DNA from: Mariniphaga sediminis
Lineage (GTDB): Bacteria; Bacteroidota; Bacteroidia; Bacteroidales; Prolixibacteraceae
Direction: 5' to 3'
DNA length: 64,000 nucleotides
Assembly (NCBI RefSeq): GCF_003573545.1
Contig: NZ_QWET01000003.1
Span: forward strand, 124,001 to 188,000
The notes under the pieces were generated by a model. It was given only the letters and a program-made list of their open reading frames with translations. It was not told the DNA's origin and did not search any database. Of the stretch, positions 8,701 through 15,857 are shown one piece after another (position 1 is the first letter of the stretch; each line of letters begins with the position of its first letter). The translations under genes and the position numbers were made by a program.

Positions 8701-8732
8701 CAAAGTTAACATTCTCGTTAAACACATGCGAA
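8701..8732 (-). promoter_or_regulatory. Candidate ect operon promoter (TTCG-N20-TAACTTTG)
   Basis: On the minus strand TTCG (8732-8729) is followed after exactly 20 bases by TAACTTTG (8708-8701). The latter is a perfect Bacteroidota -7 box, with a one-mismatch -33 box. It is the best promoter-like site in the 388-base gap upstream of ectA. Transcription would begin near 8694, giving a leader of about 135 bases in which I recognise no riboswitch fold. Confidence 0.55.
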
Positions 8733-8766
8733 AGTAGTGCGTATGGATTACGTGTTTCTTCTTTTT

Positions 8767-8806
8767 CAGGATACCCCAATTTTTGAAACACGGGAATCCT
8801 GTTTTT
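8767..8806 (+). terminator. Orphan intrinsic-terminator-like hairpin on plus strand
   Basis: CAGGATACCC (8767-8776) pairs with GGGAATCCTG (8792-8801) with one A-A mismatch around a 15-base loop, followed by five Ts (8802-8806). No protein gene precedes it on the plus strand. It may end a small RNA transcribed from the ectA upstream region, or be a non-terminating stem. Confidence 0.4.
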
Positions 8807-8880
8807 AACAAATTATCACATATTTTTTAGGGTGATTTTTTTTACGTCTTGAGGAATGGCAGTTTGTTTTCTAATGTCAT

Positions 8881-8924
8881 AAAAATCAAAAGGCTTGCCA
8901 AATCTGGTAAGCCTTTTGATTTTT
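8881..8924 (-). terminator. Intrinsic terminator of sppA
   Basis: AAAAATCAAAAGGCTTGCCA (8881-8900) is perfectly inverted, apart from one G-T pair, in TGGTAAGCCTTTTGATTTTT (8905-8924), with a 4-base loop. On the minus strand the stem ends in a T-run. It lies 22 bases after the sppA stop. The flanking A/T runs make it symmetrical, but only sppA feeds it. Confidence 0.9.
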
Positions 8925-8945
8925 AAAGTCTTATTTTTTGAATAA

Positions 8946-10718
8946 TCAGTTTATTGATAAATCATAAGGCATGCGGGCAAAAATGCCATTCATCTGAGAA
9001 GATTTTTTCAGGTATTCGTAGTACCGGTATTTTTCACCCAGTTCCTTTTTCAGGAACCATGTACGTACGTTGTCGGAGCCGGTTTTTAACAGTTGCTGGA
9101 ACGGGTCCAGTTGTTCAGGGAGGGAAACGGTACGGTAATTCTCCAGACCTTCAATTTCTGCAGCCAGCTCAATGGCATCCTGAAGTCCGCCGAACTCGTC
9201 AATCAGTCCTATTTCCAAGGCATTTTCACCAGTCCAGACACGGCCCTGCCCAATTTTATCTACCTCTTCTTTGGTCATTCCCCTACCATCTGCCACATGC
9301 GAGATGAACAGATCGTAACCTTCTTCTATGCTTTGCTGCATCAGTTGCCTTTCGTATGCTGTCATCGGACGTGTGAGTGAAAGCAAATCAGAGTTTTTGT
9401 TGGTTTTTACAACGTCTGTGGTAATGCCCAGTTTGCTGTTTAACAACTCACCCATATTGGGAATCATGCCGAATATGCCAATGGATCCCGTAATGGTATT
9501 TGGATGTGCCACAATCTGGTCGGCCGGGCAGGCAATGTAATATCCTCCCGAAGCCGCTACATCGCCAAATGAAACAACCATGGTTTTTTGTTCGGCTGCA
9601 AGTTTTACCTCACGCCAGATAACTTCCGAATCGAAAACACTTCCACCGGGGGAATTGATTCGCAATACAATGGCTTTGTAGCTGCTGTCCTGGCGTGCTT
9701 TTCGTATCTCACGGCCCAGTTCATCACCAATTATCACCTGGTCACCCATTGACATGCCGATATCGCCGCTGGCGTAAATCACGGCAATTTTATTCCGGCT
9801 GAATGGTTTACTGAATTCTTTGACCGGTGCTTTGGCATAATTGGTTACACTAACGATTGGAACCCCTTTGGTTCCTTCAATTCCGGTTATTTTGCGCAGG
9901 TCATCCAATACTTCATCTTTGTATTTGGCAGCATCCACCAGTCCTGATTCCACCGCTTCGCCGCCTCTCTTAAAAGTTTGAACTTTATCAGCCATATCAT
10001 TTAATCCTTCTACAGGAATATCTCTTGTTTCCGAAATACCCTGCAACATTTTATTCCAAAGGCTACCCATGTACACCAGTTGTTGTTCGCGGTTTTCTTC
10101 GCTCATTTTTTCAAGCATAAACGGTTCTACCGCCGCTTTAAATTTCCCGTGGCGTACAATTTGCATTTCAATGCCCAGTTTTTCAAGGGCTTTGGTGAAA
10201 AACATCATTTCGCCCCCGAGTCCTCTGAAATCGACGGAACCTAACGGGTGAACCACAATCTCGTCTGCTACAGTGGCCAGGTAGTATGCTTTCTGATCGT
10301 ACATGTTGCCATACGCGTAAATCGGTTTGTCGCAACTGTCTTTAAATGTTATCAGTGCATTCCTGATTTCTTCCACCGAGGCCATTCCTCCATTTACCAT
10401 GGAAAGTTTCAGGTAAACACCTTTAATGCGGTCGTCGTAAATGGCCTTTTCCAGCGACGATTGAATGTCGTCTAATCCAATGGCTTTTATTTGAGGAAAT
10501 CCGGGAATGTCAAGATCCTGGAAAGGATCGTTGGGCGCACGATCGATAATCTGATGCTCTAAATCAATTACCAGCATCGAATTGGCTTGTACCGAGACCT
10601 GTTTCTCGGTAGAGGATACCAGAATTCCAATGACCATAAAGAACAGGAAAAATCCAATGATTGAAACTGCCGCAATCCCAACCACAGTTGCCAGCACGTA
10701 CTTAAAAAATTCTTTCAT
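8946..10718 (-). CDS. sppA: Signal peptide peptidase SppA, 67K type
   Basis: SppA is a membrane-anchored serine-lysine protease that digests leftover signal peptides. The 590-residue protein has one N-terminal membrane segment (about residues 6-33), then two ClpP-like repeats, the long tandem form as in E. coli. The general-base lysine lies in HGKFKAAVEPF in the first half. The nucleophile serine lies in VAASGGYYIACPADQIVAHP in the second half, next to LRINSPGGSVFDSE. It is divergent from folK, with 85 bases between the starts. Confidence 0.93.
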   Translation of the reverse strand: MKEFFKYVLATVVGIAAVSIIGFFLFFMVIGILVSSTEKQVSVQANSMLVIDLEHQIIDRAPNDPFQDLDIPGFPQIKAIGLDDIQSSLEKAIYDDRIKGVYLKLSMVNGGMASVEEIRNALITFKDSCDKPIYAYGNMYDQKAYYLATVADEIVVHPLGSVDFRGLGGEMMFFTKALEKLGIEMQIVRHGKFKAAVEPFMLEKMSEENREQQLVYMGSLWNKMLQGISETRDIPVEGLNDMADKVQTFKRGGEAVESGLVDAAKYKDEVLDDLRKITGIEGTKGVPIVSVTNYAKAPVKEFSKPFSRNKIAVIYASGDIGMSMGDQVIIGDELGREIRKARQDSSYKAIVLRINSPGGSVFDSEVIWREVKLAAEQKTMVVSFGDVAASGGYYIACPADQIVAHPNTITGSIGIFGMIPNMGELLNSKLGITTDVVKTNKNSDLLSLTRPMTAYERQLMQQSIEEGYDLFISHVADGRGMTKEEVDKIGQGRVWTGENALEIGLIDEFGGLQDAIELAAEIEGLENYRTVSLPEQLDPFQQLLKTGSDNVRTWFLKKELGEKYRYYEYLKKSSQMNGIFARMPYDLSIN

Positions 10719-10788
10719 CTTATGTATGTTTTATGTTTTCGCTACCTTTATCAATAATTGATGGGTAAATTTATATTTAAAAACATTA

Positions 10789-10796
10789 CAAATATA
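10789..10796 (-). promoter_or_regulatory. Candidate -7 element of sppA
   Basis: TATATTTG on the minus strand is a perfect TAnnTTTG match 71 bases before the sppA start. There is no clear TTTG at -33, and the surrounding DNA is very A/T rich, so chance is possible. Confidence 0.3.
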
Positions 10797-10803
10797 CAGT
10801 TCA

Positions 10804-11292
10804 ATGCACCAGGTTTTTTTAGGAATTGGAGGAAATATTGGGAACAAGCGGTTAAACGCTGAAAAAATATATGTTTTAGCAGAAGAAGAACTCGGTGTTA
10901 TTCTCGAAAAATCATCCGTTTACGAAACACCTCCCTGGGGATTTCAGGCCGAAGAAAACTTCTGGAATCAGGTGCTTTACATAGAAACCGGACTGGAACC
11001 GGAGGAGTTGCTTTTTAAAATTGAAAAAATTGAACAGCAGTTCGGCCGCAAACGTGAACCAGGAAAGTACTCATCGCGTGAAATGGACATTGATATTTTA
11101 TATTTTGATGATCTCATTTTAAATGAAGAAAAGTTGTGCATTCCCCATCCGCGTATTGCCCGGCGGCTTTTTGTGCTGGTGCCACTGGTTGAAATAGCCC
11201 CCGGGTTTATTCACCCTCAGTTTAAATTGACTAACCGGCAATTGCTCGCGCAGTGTGACGATAATGCGCAAATTAAAAAGATTGAGTTGTAG
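10804..11292 (+). CDS. folK: 2-amino-4-hydroxy-6-hydroxymethyldihydropteridine pyrophosphokinase
   Basis: FolK (HPPK) transfers pyrophosphate from ATP to hydroxymethyl-dihydropterin in folate synthesis. The 162-residue protein begins FLGIGGNIGNKRLN, the family start. It contains SSVYETPPWGF and the signature region REPGKYSSREMDIDILYFDD, with the metal-binding DxD (DID), and then IPHPRIARRLFVLVPL. Length is as expected. The gene stands alone on the plus strand; folP or folB are not adjacent. Confidence 0.95.
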   Translation: MHQVFLGIGGNIGNKRLNAEKIYVLAEEELGVILEKSSVYETPPWGFQAEENFWNQVLYIETGLEPEELLFKIEKIEQQFGRKREPGKYSSREMDIDILYFDDLILNEEKLCIPHPRIARRLFVLVPLVEIAPGFIHPQFKLTNRQLLAQCDDNAQIKKIEL

Positions 11293-11386
11293 GTGTATTT
11301 TTTCGTTTATTCTCTGTTGTGAAAATTCAGACCGGGATTATTGCTTTGTATAACTCTGGGTTCAGATCCAAATAAAGATTAATTGG

Positions 11387-11785
11387 TCAGTTAGGAGCTA
11401 GTACACAGAATGGGTAGAACGATACATTTCGTAATACCCAGAAAACGACAATGATCCCGAAAATGATCCAGGGGGTATTTTTCAAATAAAAAATATTGGG
11501 AAGTTTCCAGTTTAATTTCCGGTTAAGCAAGGGGTGGAGATAGTGGTATGCAATGGCTAAAATAGCTGGCAGAAACAGGAGGTTGTTGCTGACTACGCCA
11601 GCTAAATTGAGATGTAACAAATTGTGAATAGCCCGTTGGGAACCACACCCGGGGCAGTAATAGCCTGATATCGAGTAGAAAATGCACCGGGGAAAAATCT
11701 CATGTTTCCCGGGGTCAAGCAGAAAAAAGAGGGCTGCTGCCGCCAGTATGCCCAGCAGCAGTCCTCCTTTTAAAAGTTTCTTCAT
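11387..11785 (-). CDS. DUF2752 family membrane protein
   Basis: This 132-residue protein has three or four hydrophobic segments and the DUF2752 hallmark YYCPGCGSQRAIHNLLHLNL (about 42-61). The motif combines a CPxCG pair with Gln-Arg. The family is common in Bacteroidota and its function is unknown. It starts 3 bases after the end of the CD225-domain gene, so the two form one transcript. Such pairs recur together, which hints at a shared membrane role. Confidence 0.85.
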   Translation of the reverse strand: MKKLLKGGLLLGILAAAALFFLLDPGKHEIFPRCIFYSISGYYCPGCGSQRAIHNLLHLNLAGVVSNNLLFLPAILAIAYHYLHPLLNRKLNWKLPNIFYLKNTPWIIFGIIVVFWVLRNVSFYPFCVLAPN

Positions 11786-11788
11786 GTA

Positions 11789-12106
11789 TTACACACTCAA
11801 TGAATCGAGGGCGCCGAGGCCCAATCCGGCTACCACTCCAAATATGACCAAAAGGAGCCACAGAAGCATACCGGCAAGGGCTGCACCAAAGGATACCCAC
11901 GCCCACAATTTGGCATTTTTACTCGAAATTTTTGCCCCATCGTAATCGCCTGCCTGCCACTTGGTATTTACCTGTGCTGCATACACAATGGATACAATGC
12001 CAAACGGAAGGCAACACAAAATAGTAGTAAGAATAGCCCAAACCAGGTAATTGGATGGAGGAGCCTGTTGAGAAACTTGCGGTTGTTGTTCCTGCTGTTC
12101 GTTCAT
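11789..12106 (-). CDS. CD225/dispanin family membrane protein
   Basis: The 105-residue protein has a short Gln-rich N-terminal stretch, then two hydrophobic segments flanking a polar loop. The pattern NYLVWAILTTILCCLPFGIVSIVYAAQV, followed by GDYDGAKISSKNAKLWAWVS, is the CD225 (IFITM-like) domain, with the CCxPxGI double cysteine and the loop AxxxS..AK..W. Bacterial roles are not established. It heads a two-gene unit with the DUF2752 gene. Confidence 0.88.
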   Translation of the reverse strand: MNEQQEQQPQVSQQAPPSNYLVWAILTTILCCLPFGIVSIVYAAQVNTKWQAGDYDGAKISSKNAKLWAWVSFGAALAGMLLWLLLVIFGVVAGLGLGALDSLSV

Positions 12107-12156
12107 AATGATATTGGTTTTAAAATTTACTTTTTAATAGTAGAATTGATTGCAAA

Positions 12157-12187
12157 CAAATTTACCAACTGATTCTTTAAAATAAAA
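12157..12187 (-). promoter_or_regulatory. Candidate promoter of the CD225-DUF2752 pair
   Basis: On the minus strand TTTT (12187-12184), 19 bases, then TAAATTTG (12164-12157). The -7 box is perfect and the -33 box has one mismatch. It lies 51 bases before the CD225 gene start. Confidence 0.45.
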
Positions 12188-12271
12188 TGGATTCTGTAAA
12201 TAAATTTAAGAAGGACCCAATAAGCAGGAAATTATAAGCTTAGTAATGTATAATAAACTACAATACTTTGC

Positions 12272-12451
12272 TCATGCATCGTATTTCAATCTTTTGCCCT
12301 GTCCTTTGCCTCCTCCTGATTTCCGGCGTTTTCCTTGCCCTTTTCCCAGTTTTTGCAATAGTTCTTCAAAAGGTTTGTCTTTGCATTTTCCAAGGCCTCT
12401 CCCTGTTTGGGAGCCCTTCCCTTCAGGGCCTGTTCCGTTTAATTTTGGCAT
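12272..12451 (-). CDS. DUF5320-like small protein (59 aa)
   Basis: A 59-codon minus-strand gene runs from an ATG at 12451 to a TGA at 12272-12274. It opens MPKLNGTGPEGKGSQTGRGL, the GTGPxGxGxxTGRGxGxC pattern of DUF5320 proteins, which are usually found beside NifX/NafY-type, Mrp-ATPase, DUF89 and radical-SAM genes in anaerobes. The rest is Gly/Lys-rich (LGKGQGKRRKSGGGKGQGK), without the Cys-rich or coiled-coil tail seen in many members. It starts 10 bases after def ends and probably shares its transcript. Function is unknown; the DUF89 and radical-SAM remnant nearby support the neighbourhood reading. Confidence 0.75.
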   Translation of the reverse strand: MPKLNGTGPEGKGSQTGRGLGKCKDKPFEELLQKLGKGQGKRRKSGGGKGQGKRLKYDA

Positions 12452-12461
12452 GACTGTTAAA

Positions 12462-12986
12462 TTAAGGCACGATATAATTTTTTTTCCTGATTTGGTTGAG
12501 TTTATTCCGGAGCAACTTTCTTCTGATTGCGCTAAGTTTGTCGATAAAAAGCGTTCCTAGCAAATGGTCGTATTCATGCTGAAAAATACGTGCAACAGTG
12601 CCATCCAGCGTTTCTTCATGCCAGTCGAAGTTTAAATCACGGTAGCGTACTTCCACTGCTTCGGGGCGACTGACATCCTCAAATATTCCCGGGATGCTCA
12701 GGCATCCTTCGTTATAATAAACGTTGTTGTCACTGTAGTTCAGTATTTCAGGATTGATGAACACTTTTTCCTCACTTTGAACCCCTTCACTCTCTAAAGG
12801 CGATGTGTTGATAACAAACAGATTTTTCAAAGCTCCTACCTGAGGTCCGGCCAGACCTAACCCGTCAGCGTCTTTTAAGGTTTGCATCATGTTTTCTGCC
12901 AGTGAAATGATTTCATCCGGTTTTTCAATATCGAACGATTTTTTTCTCAGGATTGGTGAGCCGTATATTACGATGGGCATAATCAT
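12462..12986 (-). CDS. def: Peptide deformylase
   Basis: Def removes the N-formyl group from nascent proteins using a metal ion. The 174-residue protein has the three family motifs: GLGLAGPQVG (usually GxGLAAPQxG, here with Gly for Ala), EGCLSIPG with the Cys metal ligand, and QHEYDHLLG with two His ligands and the catalytic Glu. The start MIMPIVIYGSPILRK aligns with the normal Def N terminus. A TAAATTTG -7 box lies 45 bases upstream, inside the remnant pseudogene. Confidence 0.95.
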   Translation of the reverse strand: MIMPIVIYGSPILRKKSFDIEKPDEIISLAENMMQTLKDADGLGLAGPQVGALKNLFVINTSPLESEGVQSEEKVFINPEILNYSDNNVYYNEGCLSIPGIFEDVSRPEAVEVRYRDLNFDWHEETLDGTVARIFQHEYDHLLGTLFIDKLSAIRRKLLRNKLNQIRKKNYIVP

Positions 12987-13030
12987 ATCATTTTTAATGG
13001 TGCTAAATTAAGTATATGTTTAAAATTATT

Positions 13031-13038
13031 CAAATTTA
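13031..13038 (-). promoter_or_regulatory. Candidate -7 element of def
   Basis: TAAATTTG on the minus strand matches TAnnTTTG exactly, 45 bases before the def ATG. It overlaps the stop codon of the methyltransferase remnant. No -33 TTTG is evident. Confidence 0.35.
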
Positions 13039-13235
13039 TAACCACCGGCGAACCTTTCGTTTATATTTCAAAAAGGCTTCACCGAACTGCTCTGTCAGGT
13101 ATCGTTCTTTTTTTCGGATATAAAAAACTTCCATAGCAAGCCCGAATAAAAGGAGGGTAAAAGCAGAAGAACAGATTTTAACAAAATTACTACACCGGCA
13201 AGAATGAGCAACATTCCGAGGTACATGGGAGCCGG
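13036..13235 (-). pseudogene. Remnant of an isoprenylcysteine carboxyl methyltransferase-like gene (C-terminal end, frameshifted)
   Basis: In one minus-strand frame from about 13229 the sequence reads PMYLGMLLILAGVVILLKS, the conserved PMYLG membrane segment of ICMT/PEMT-like small methyltransferases. It shifts frame near 13130, and another frame then reads LFGLAMEVFYIRKKERYL, TEQFGEAFLKYKRKVRRWL and a stop at 13036-13038, the typical family C terminus. No start codon or N-terminal half remains. Upstream it abuts the radical-SAM remnant. I read it as a decayed 3' end left by a deletion. Confidence 0.7.
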
Positions 13236-13301
13236 TTAATACTTGTTTATTCCCATGCTTAATCCAGGCCTTCTCGATGGTACTGGTCCAAATGCTATCA
13301 T
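13236..13301 (-). pseudogene. N-terminal remnant of a radical SAM gene (21 codons)
   Basis: An ATG at 13301, one base after the DUF89 stop (TAACATG), starts MIAFGPVPSRRPGLSMGINK and reaches a TAA after 21 codons. FGPVPSRRLGxSLGIN is the characteristic N terminus of a radical-SAM family whose CxxxCxxC motif follows at once; that motif is missing. The intact gene was evidently translationally coupled to DUF89. The same frame runs on past the stop into the methyltransferase remnant, which places a deletion junction around 13230-13240. Confidence 0.7.
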
Positions 13302-13302
13302 G

Positions 13303-14154
13303 TTAAGATTGTTGGTTAAAATATACAACCGAATTTTTCGTATGCGTGCCAATCAGTTTCCCAATTACATCGCATTTTACCATAAACAGGAAAAATATTT
13401 TTTTCTTCCGGTTATTAATCAGTCCTTCCAGGTTTCCCTGTCCCTTGGAGATGATGATATCGACTTCATCAAATAGCTTTTTAAACGAAGGGGAACAGTG
13501 TTTCTCCAGAGTGGAAGGTGCATCGTATCCATTTGAAATAATTTTTGCAACATGAGCCATTCCCACGTTCTCCGCGTCTTCCGTTGTTACATCGTTGATA
13601 ACCGGTGCACCTCTTGTGGCAAACCAGAGGTTGGGGTGGTTTATCACGCTGATAAAAATTTTATCGAGCACAATTTCTCCGGTATTGTCGCCAAGATACA
13701 ATACGCTGGAGGCTCTTTTTAGTTCTTCGTAAAGTAATTCTGAGTGATCGATGACAGGTATTTTCGAGGCAGCTGTCGCCAGCGTCTCCAATACATTAAA
13801 TGGCTCCGGCGGGCCAAAATCAATGATATTTCCTGCCAGCGCGTAGCGCAACGCCGTTTGGAAGGGATTTGCGGATTTGTCAATTTTTTCCCGGATATCT
13901 TCTTCCAGGTCCAGCATGAGCTGATTGTATTCTTCTTTTTCGGTTTTATATAAGTCTTCAATATGGGTTTCTTTTTTTATTAACCGGTGCAGGAAACATG
14001 CAACTTCAGGTGATGGCAGGTTGTTGTTCCTGTTTTTATGTATGAACAGCTTGAAGCTATCCATAATATTGTTTGACCGTTCTTTCGGGATATTGTGTTT
14101 TGTCAGCATCTTTTGTGCCTGTACAAGCAGGCAGTTTATACAATCAGTTTGCAT
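13303..14154 (-). CDS. DUF89 family protein (damage-control phosphatase-like)
   Basis: I place the start at the ATG at 14154, giving 283 residues beginning MQTDCINCLLVQAQKML, the family N terminus (DCxxCxxxQ). An open frame extends 45 codons further up to 14289, but that part is not family-like, and a perfect -7 box (14172-14179) lies inside it. Motifs visible are LYLGDNTGEIVLDKI (Asp and Asn metal ligands of DUF89/ARMT1 proteins), FATRGAPVINDVTTEDA and IISKGQGNLEGL. The family contains metal-dependent phosphatases acting on damaged sugar phosphates or nucleotides. It is followed by the radical-SAM remnant. Confidence 0.85.
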   Translation of the reverse strand: MQTDCINCLLVQAQKMLTKHNIPKERSNNIMDSFKLFIHKNRNNNLPSPEVACFLHRLIKKETHIEDLYKTEKEEYNQLMLDLEEDIREKIDKSANPFQTALRYALAGNIIDFGPPEPFNVLETLATAASKIPVIDHSELLYEELKRASSVLYLGDNTGEIVLDKIFISVINHPNLWFATRGAPVINDVTTEDAENVGMAHVAKIISNGYDAPSTLEKHCSPSFKKLFDEVDIIISKGQGNLEGLINNRKKKIFFLFMVKCDVIGKLIGTHTKNSVVYFNQQS

Positions 14155-14475
14155 CACATGATATTTTTCCACAAAATTAATGAGAATGATTTTATTTTGA
14201 ACTAAAGTTTGATTAATTTTGTTTATTTCCTTCTGGAAACCCTTTGAATAGTAAGGAATAGTTAATAGGCGGCTTGGACGAATAGTCAAAAGGTGTAAGG
14301 AGTATTGTTACGGTATGGAAGCAATGAGAATGACAAAATTTTGTTGCAAAAAATCATTTTAAGCATGCGGATTTTATTGAAATAAGTTTACGAATTCTGT
14401 TGGGAGTCACTAAAGTAATTGATGGAGTATAGCAAATTAGTCACTGGAATGAGAAGAAATCTTAAATCAAAAATC
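14155..14475. other. Divergent intergenic region (321 bases), candidate metal-regulator repeats
   Basis: This A/T-rich gap separates the DUF89 gene from the FAD oxidoreductase. It contains the 11-bp sequence AATGAGAATGA twice, at 14179-14189 and 14323-14333. The first copy continues as TGAGAATGATTTTAT, which resembles a Fur-type 7-1-7 site in its left half. I found no RNA gene or clear plus-strand promoter here. Confidence 0.35.
14172..14179 (-). promoter_or_regulatory. Candidate -7 element of the DUF89 gene
   Basis: TAATTTTG on the minus strand is an exact TAnnTTTG match 18 bases before the chosen DUF89 start, so the transcript would begin about 10 bases ahead of the ATG. It supports the shorter start. 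No -33 TTTG is visible. Confidence 0.4.
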
Positions 14476-15831
14476 ATGAAAACTTACGATGTAATTATTA
14501 TCGGCGGAGGCCCGGCTGCTATTGTAACCGGGATGACAATCAAAAGATTTTTTAAGGGTAAATCTGTCCTGATGATTAAAGAGGAGGCAGATGGTCTTGT
14601 GCCGTGCGGAATTCCCTATATTTTTTACCTGCTGGCAAATGATTCCGAAAAAAATAAAATGGGCCCGAAACCTTTTGTAGACCTGGGAGGAGAAGTAATA
14701 GTAGGCAAGGCCGCTAAAGTAGACAAGGAAGAAAAGGTTGTTTCAATAGAATCGGGAGATCTGTTTGGTTACGATAAATTGGTTTTTGCTACCGGCTCAC
14801 TTCCGGTTGTTCCGACTTTTATTCCGGGATACGACCTTCAGAATGTATTTTATATGAAAAAGAGTTTTCCTTACATTCATAATCTGGCTTCTCAAATCAA
14901 CCGGTTCAAAAATGTTGTTACTGTCGGCGGTGGATTTATCGGGGCCGAAGTTGCCGAACAGTTGTCGGCAGCCGGAGCAAATGTTACCCTGATAGAAAGT
15001 GAACCGCTCTGCTTCTCCAGGGCTTTTTCGCCCGAGCTGAGTTCCATTGCCACCGAGGCTTTAAAAGGGACAAAAATGAAGGTATTGACCTCTGCCCTTG
15101 TGAAAGAGATTGTTGGTGAAAATGGTACGGTTCAACAGGTAATGCTGGCCGATGGCAGCAGGATCGACGCAGATGCAGTCATCCTTTCAATCGGTTACAC
15201 GGCCAATTCCAAACTGGCGAAAGAGGCAGGCATTGAGTTGAACAGGTATGGCGATATTCATGTCGACCATTACGGACGTACAACTGCAAAAGACGTTTGC
15301 GCAGTGGGAGACTGTGCGCAAACTTATGGATTCCTTACCGGGCGAAGTGATGTAATAAAACTGGCCTCAACTGCCACGGCTGAAGCACGTACGCTGGGGC
15401 ATAACCTTTTTGGGATAAGAATAAAAAAATGTACAGCAGGAACACTGGGTGTATTTTCTACTGAAATTGACGGATTGGCTATGGCTGCATCTGGAGCAAA
15501 CGATAAAAATGCCAGGGAATGGGGTGTGGATCTGATATCTGCTAAATTTTCGTCTCCCGACAGGCATCCGGGTTCTTTGCCAGGAGTATCCAACCTAACG
15601 GTAAAGTTGTATGCCTCGCCAGTCGATGGAAGTATCCTGGGCGGTGAAGCCTGGGGTGGAAAATCGGTTGGGGAAATTATAAATGTTATCAGCCTTGCTA
15701 TTCAGAAGTCTGTTACGGTTTTTGAACTGGTATCTTTTCAGGTGGGGACGCACCCGCTGCTGACAGCTTCTCCGGTGAATAACCCGATTATAAGAGCTGC
15801 CGAAGAAATTGTGTATAAAATGACTTCGTAA
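14476..15831 (+). CDS. FAD-dependent pyridine nucleotide-disulfide oxidoreductase (CoA-disulfide reductase/NADH oxidase-like)
   Basis: Starting at the ATG at 14476 gives 451 residues beginning MKTYDVIIIGGGPAAIVTG, the FAD Rossmann motif. Earlier in-frame ATGs from 14419 add a non-conserved leader. Cys44 in LVPCGIPYIF is the single redox cysteine of the CoA-disulfide/persulfide reductase and NADH oxidase group. FATGSLPVVP, the NAD(P) motif VTVGGGFIGAEVAEQLSAAG and VCAVGDCAQ complete the fold, with a dimerisation domain at the end. The exact acceptor (CoA disulfide, persulfide, oxygen) cannot be told. It heads a same-strand run with trmO, a DUF4405 gene and a ZnuA-like gene. Confidence 0.85.
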   Translation: MKTYDVIIIGGGPAAIVTGMTIKRFFKGKSVLMIKEEADGLVPCGIPYIFYLLANDSEKNKMGPKPFVDLGGEVIVGKAAKVDKEEKVVSIESGDLFGYDKLVFATGSLPVVPTFIPGYDLQNVFYMKKSFPYIHNLASQINRFKNVVTVGGGFIGAEVAEQLSAAGANVTLIESEPLCFSRAFSPELSSIATEALKGTKMKVLTSALVKEIVGENGTVQQVMLADGSRIDADAVILSIGYTANSKLAKEAGIELNRYGDIHVDHYGRTTAKDVCAVGDCAQTYGFLTGRSDVIKLASTATAEARTLGHNLFGIRIKKCTAGTLGVFSTEIDGLAMAASGANDKNAREWGVDLISAKFSSPDRHPGSLPGVSNLTVKLYASPVDGSILGGEAWGGKSVGEIINVISLAIQKSVTVFELVSFQVGTHPLLTASPVNNPIIRAAEEIVYKMTS

Positions 15832-15857
15832 AGAAAACGGTAAGATATGGAGATGCA

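Noticed and set aside
12246-12560. 104-codon plus-strand frame over def's end
   Set aside because: It opposes both def and the DUF5320-like gene, each of which has family motifs; the plus translation does not.
13236-13320. Another frame through this region reading STIEKAWIKHGNKQVLTG
   Set aside because: It is open but out of frame with the radical SAM start, which matches a known N terminus far better; taken as chance.
14155-14289. 45-codon N-terminal extension of the DUF89 protein
   Set aside because: Not family-like, and a perfect -7 promoter box lies inside it; the protein start MQTDCINCLL at 14154 fits the family.
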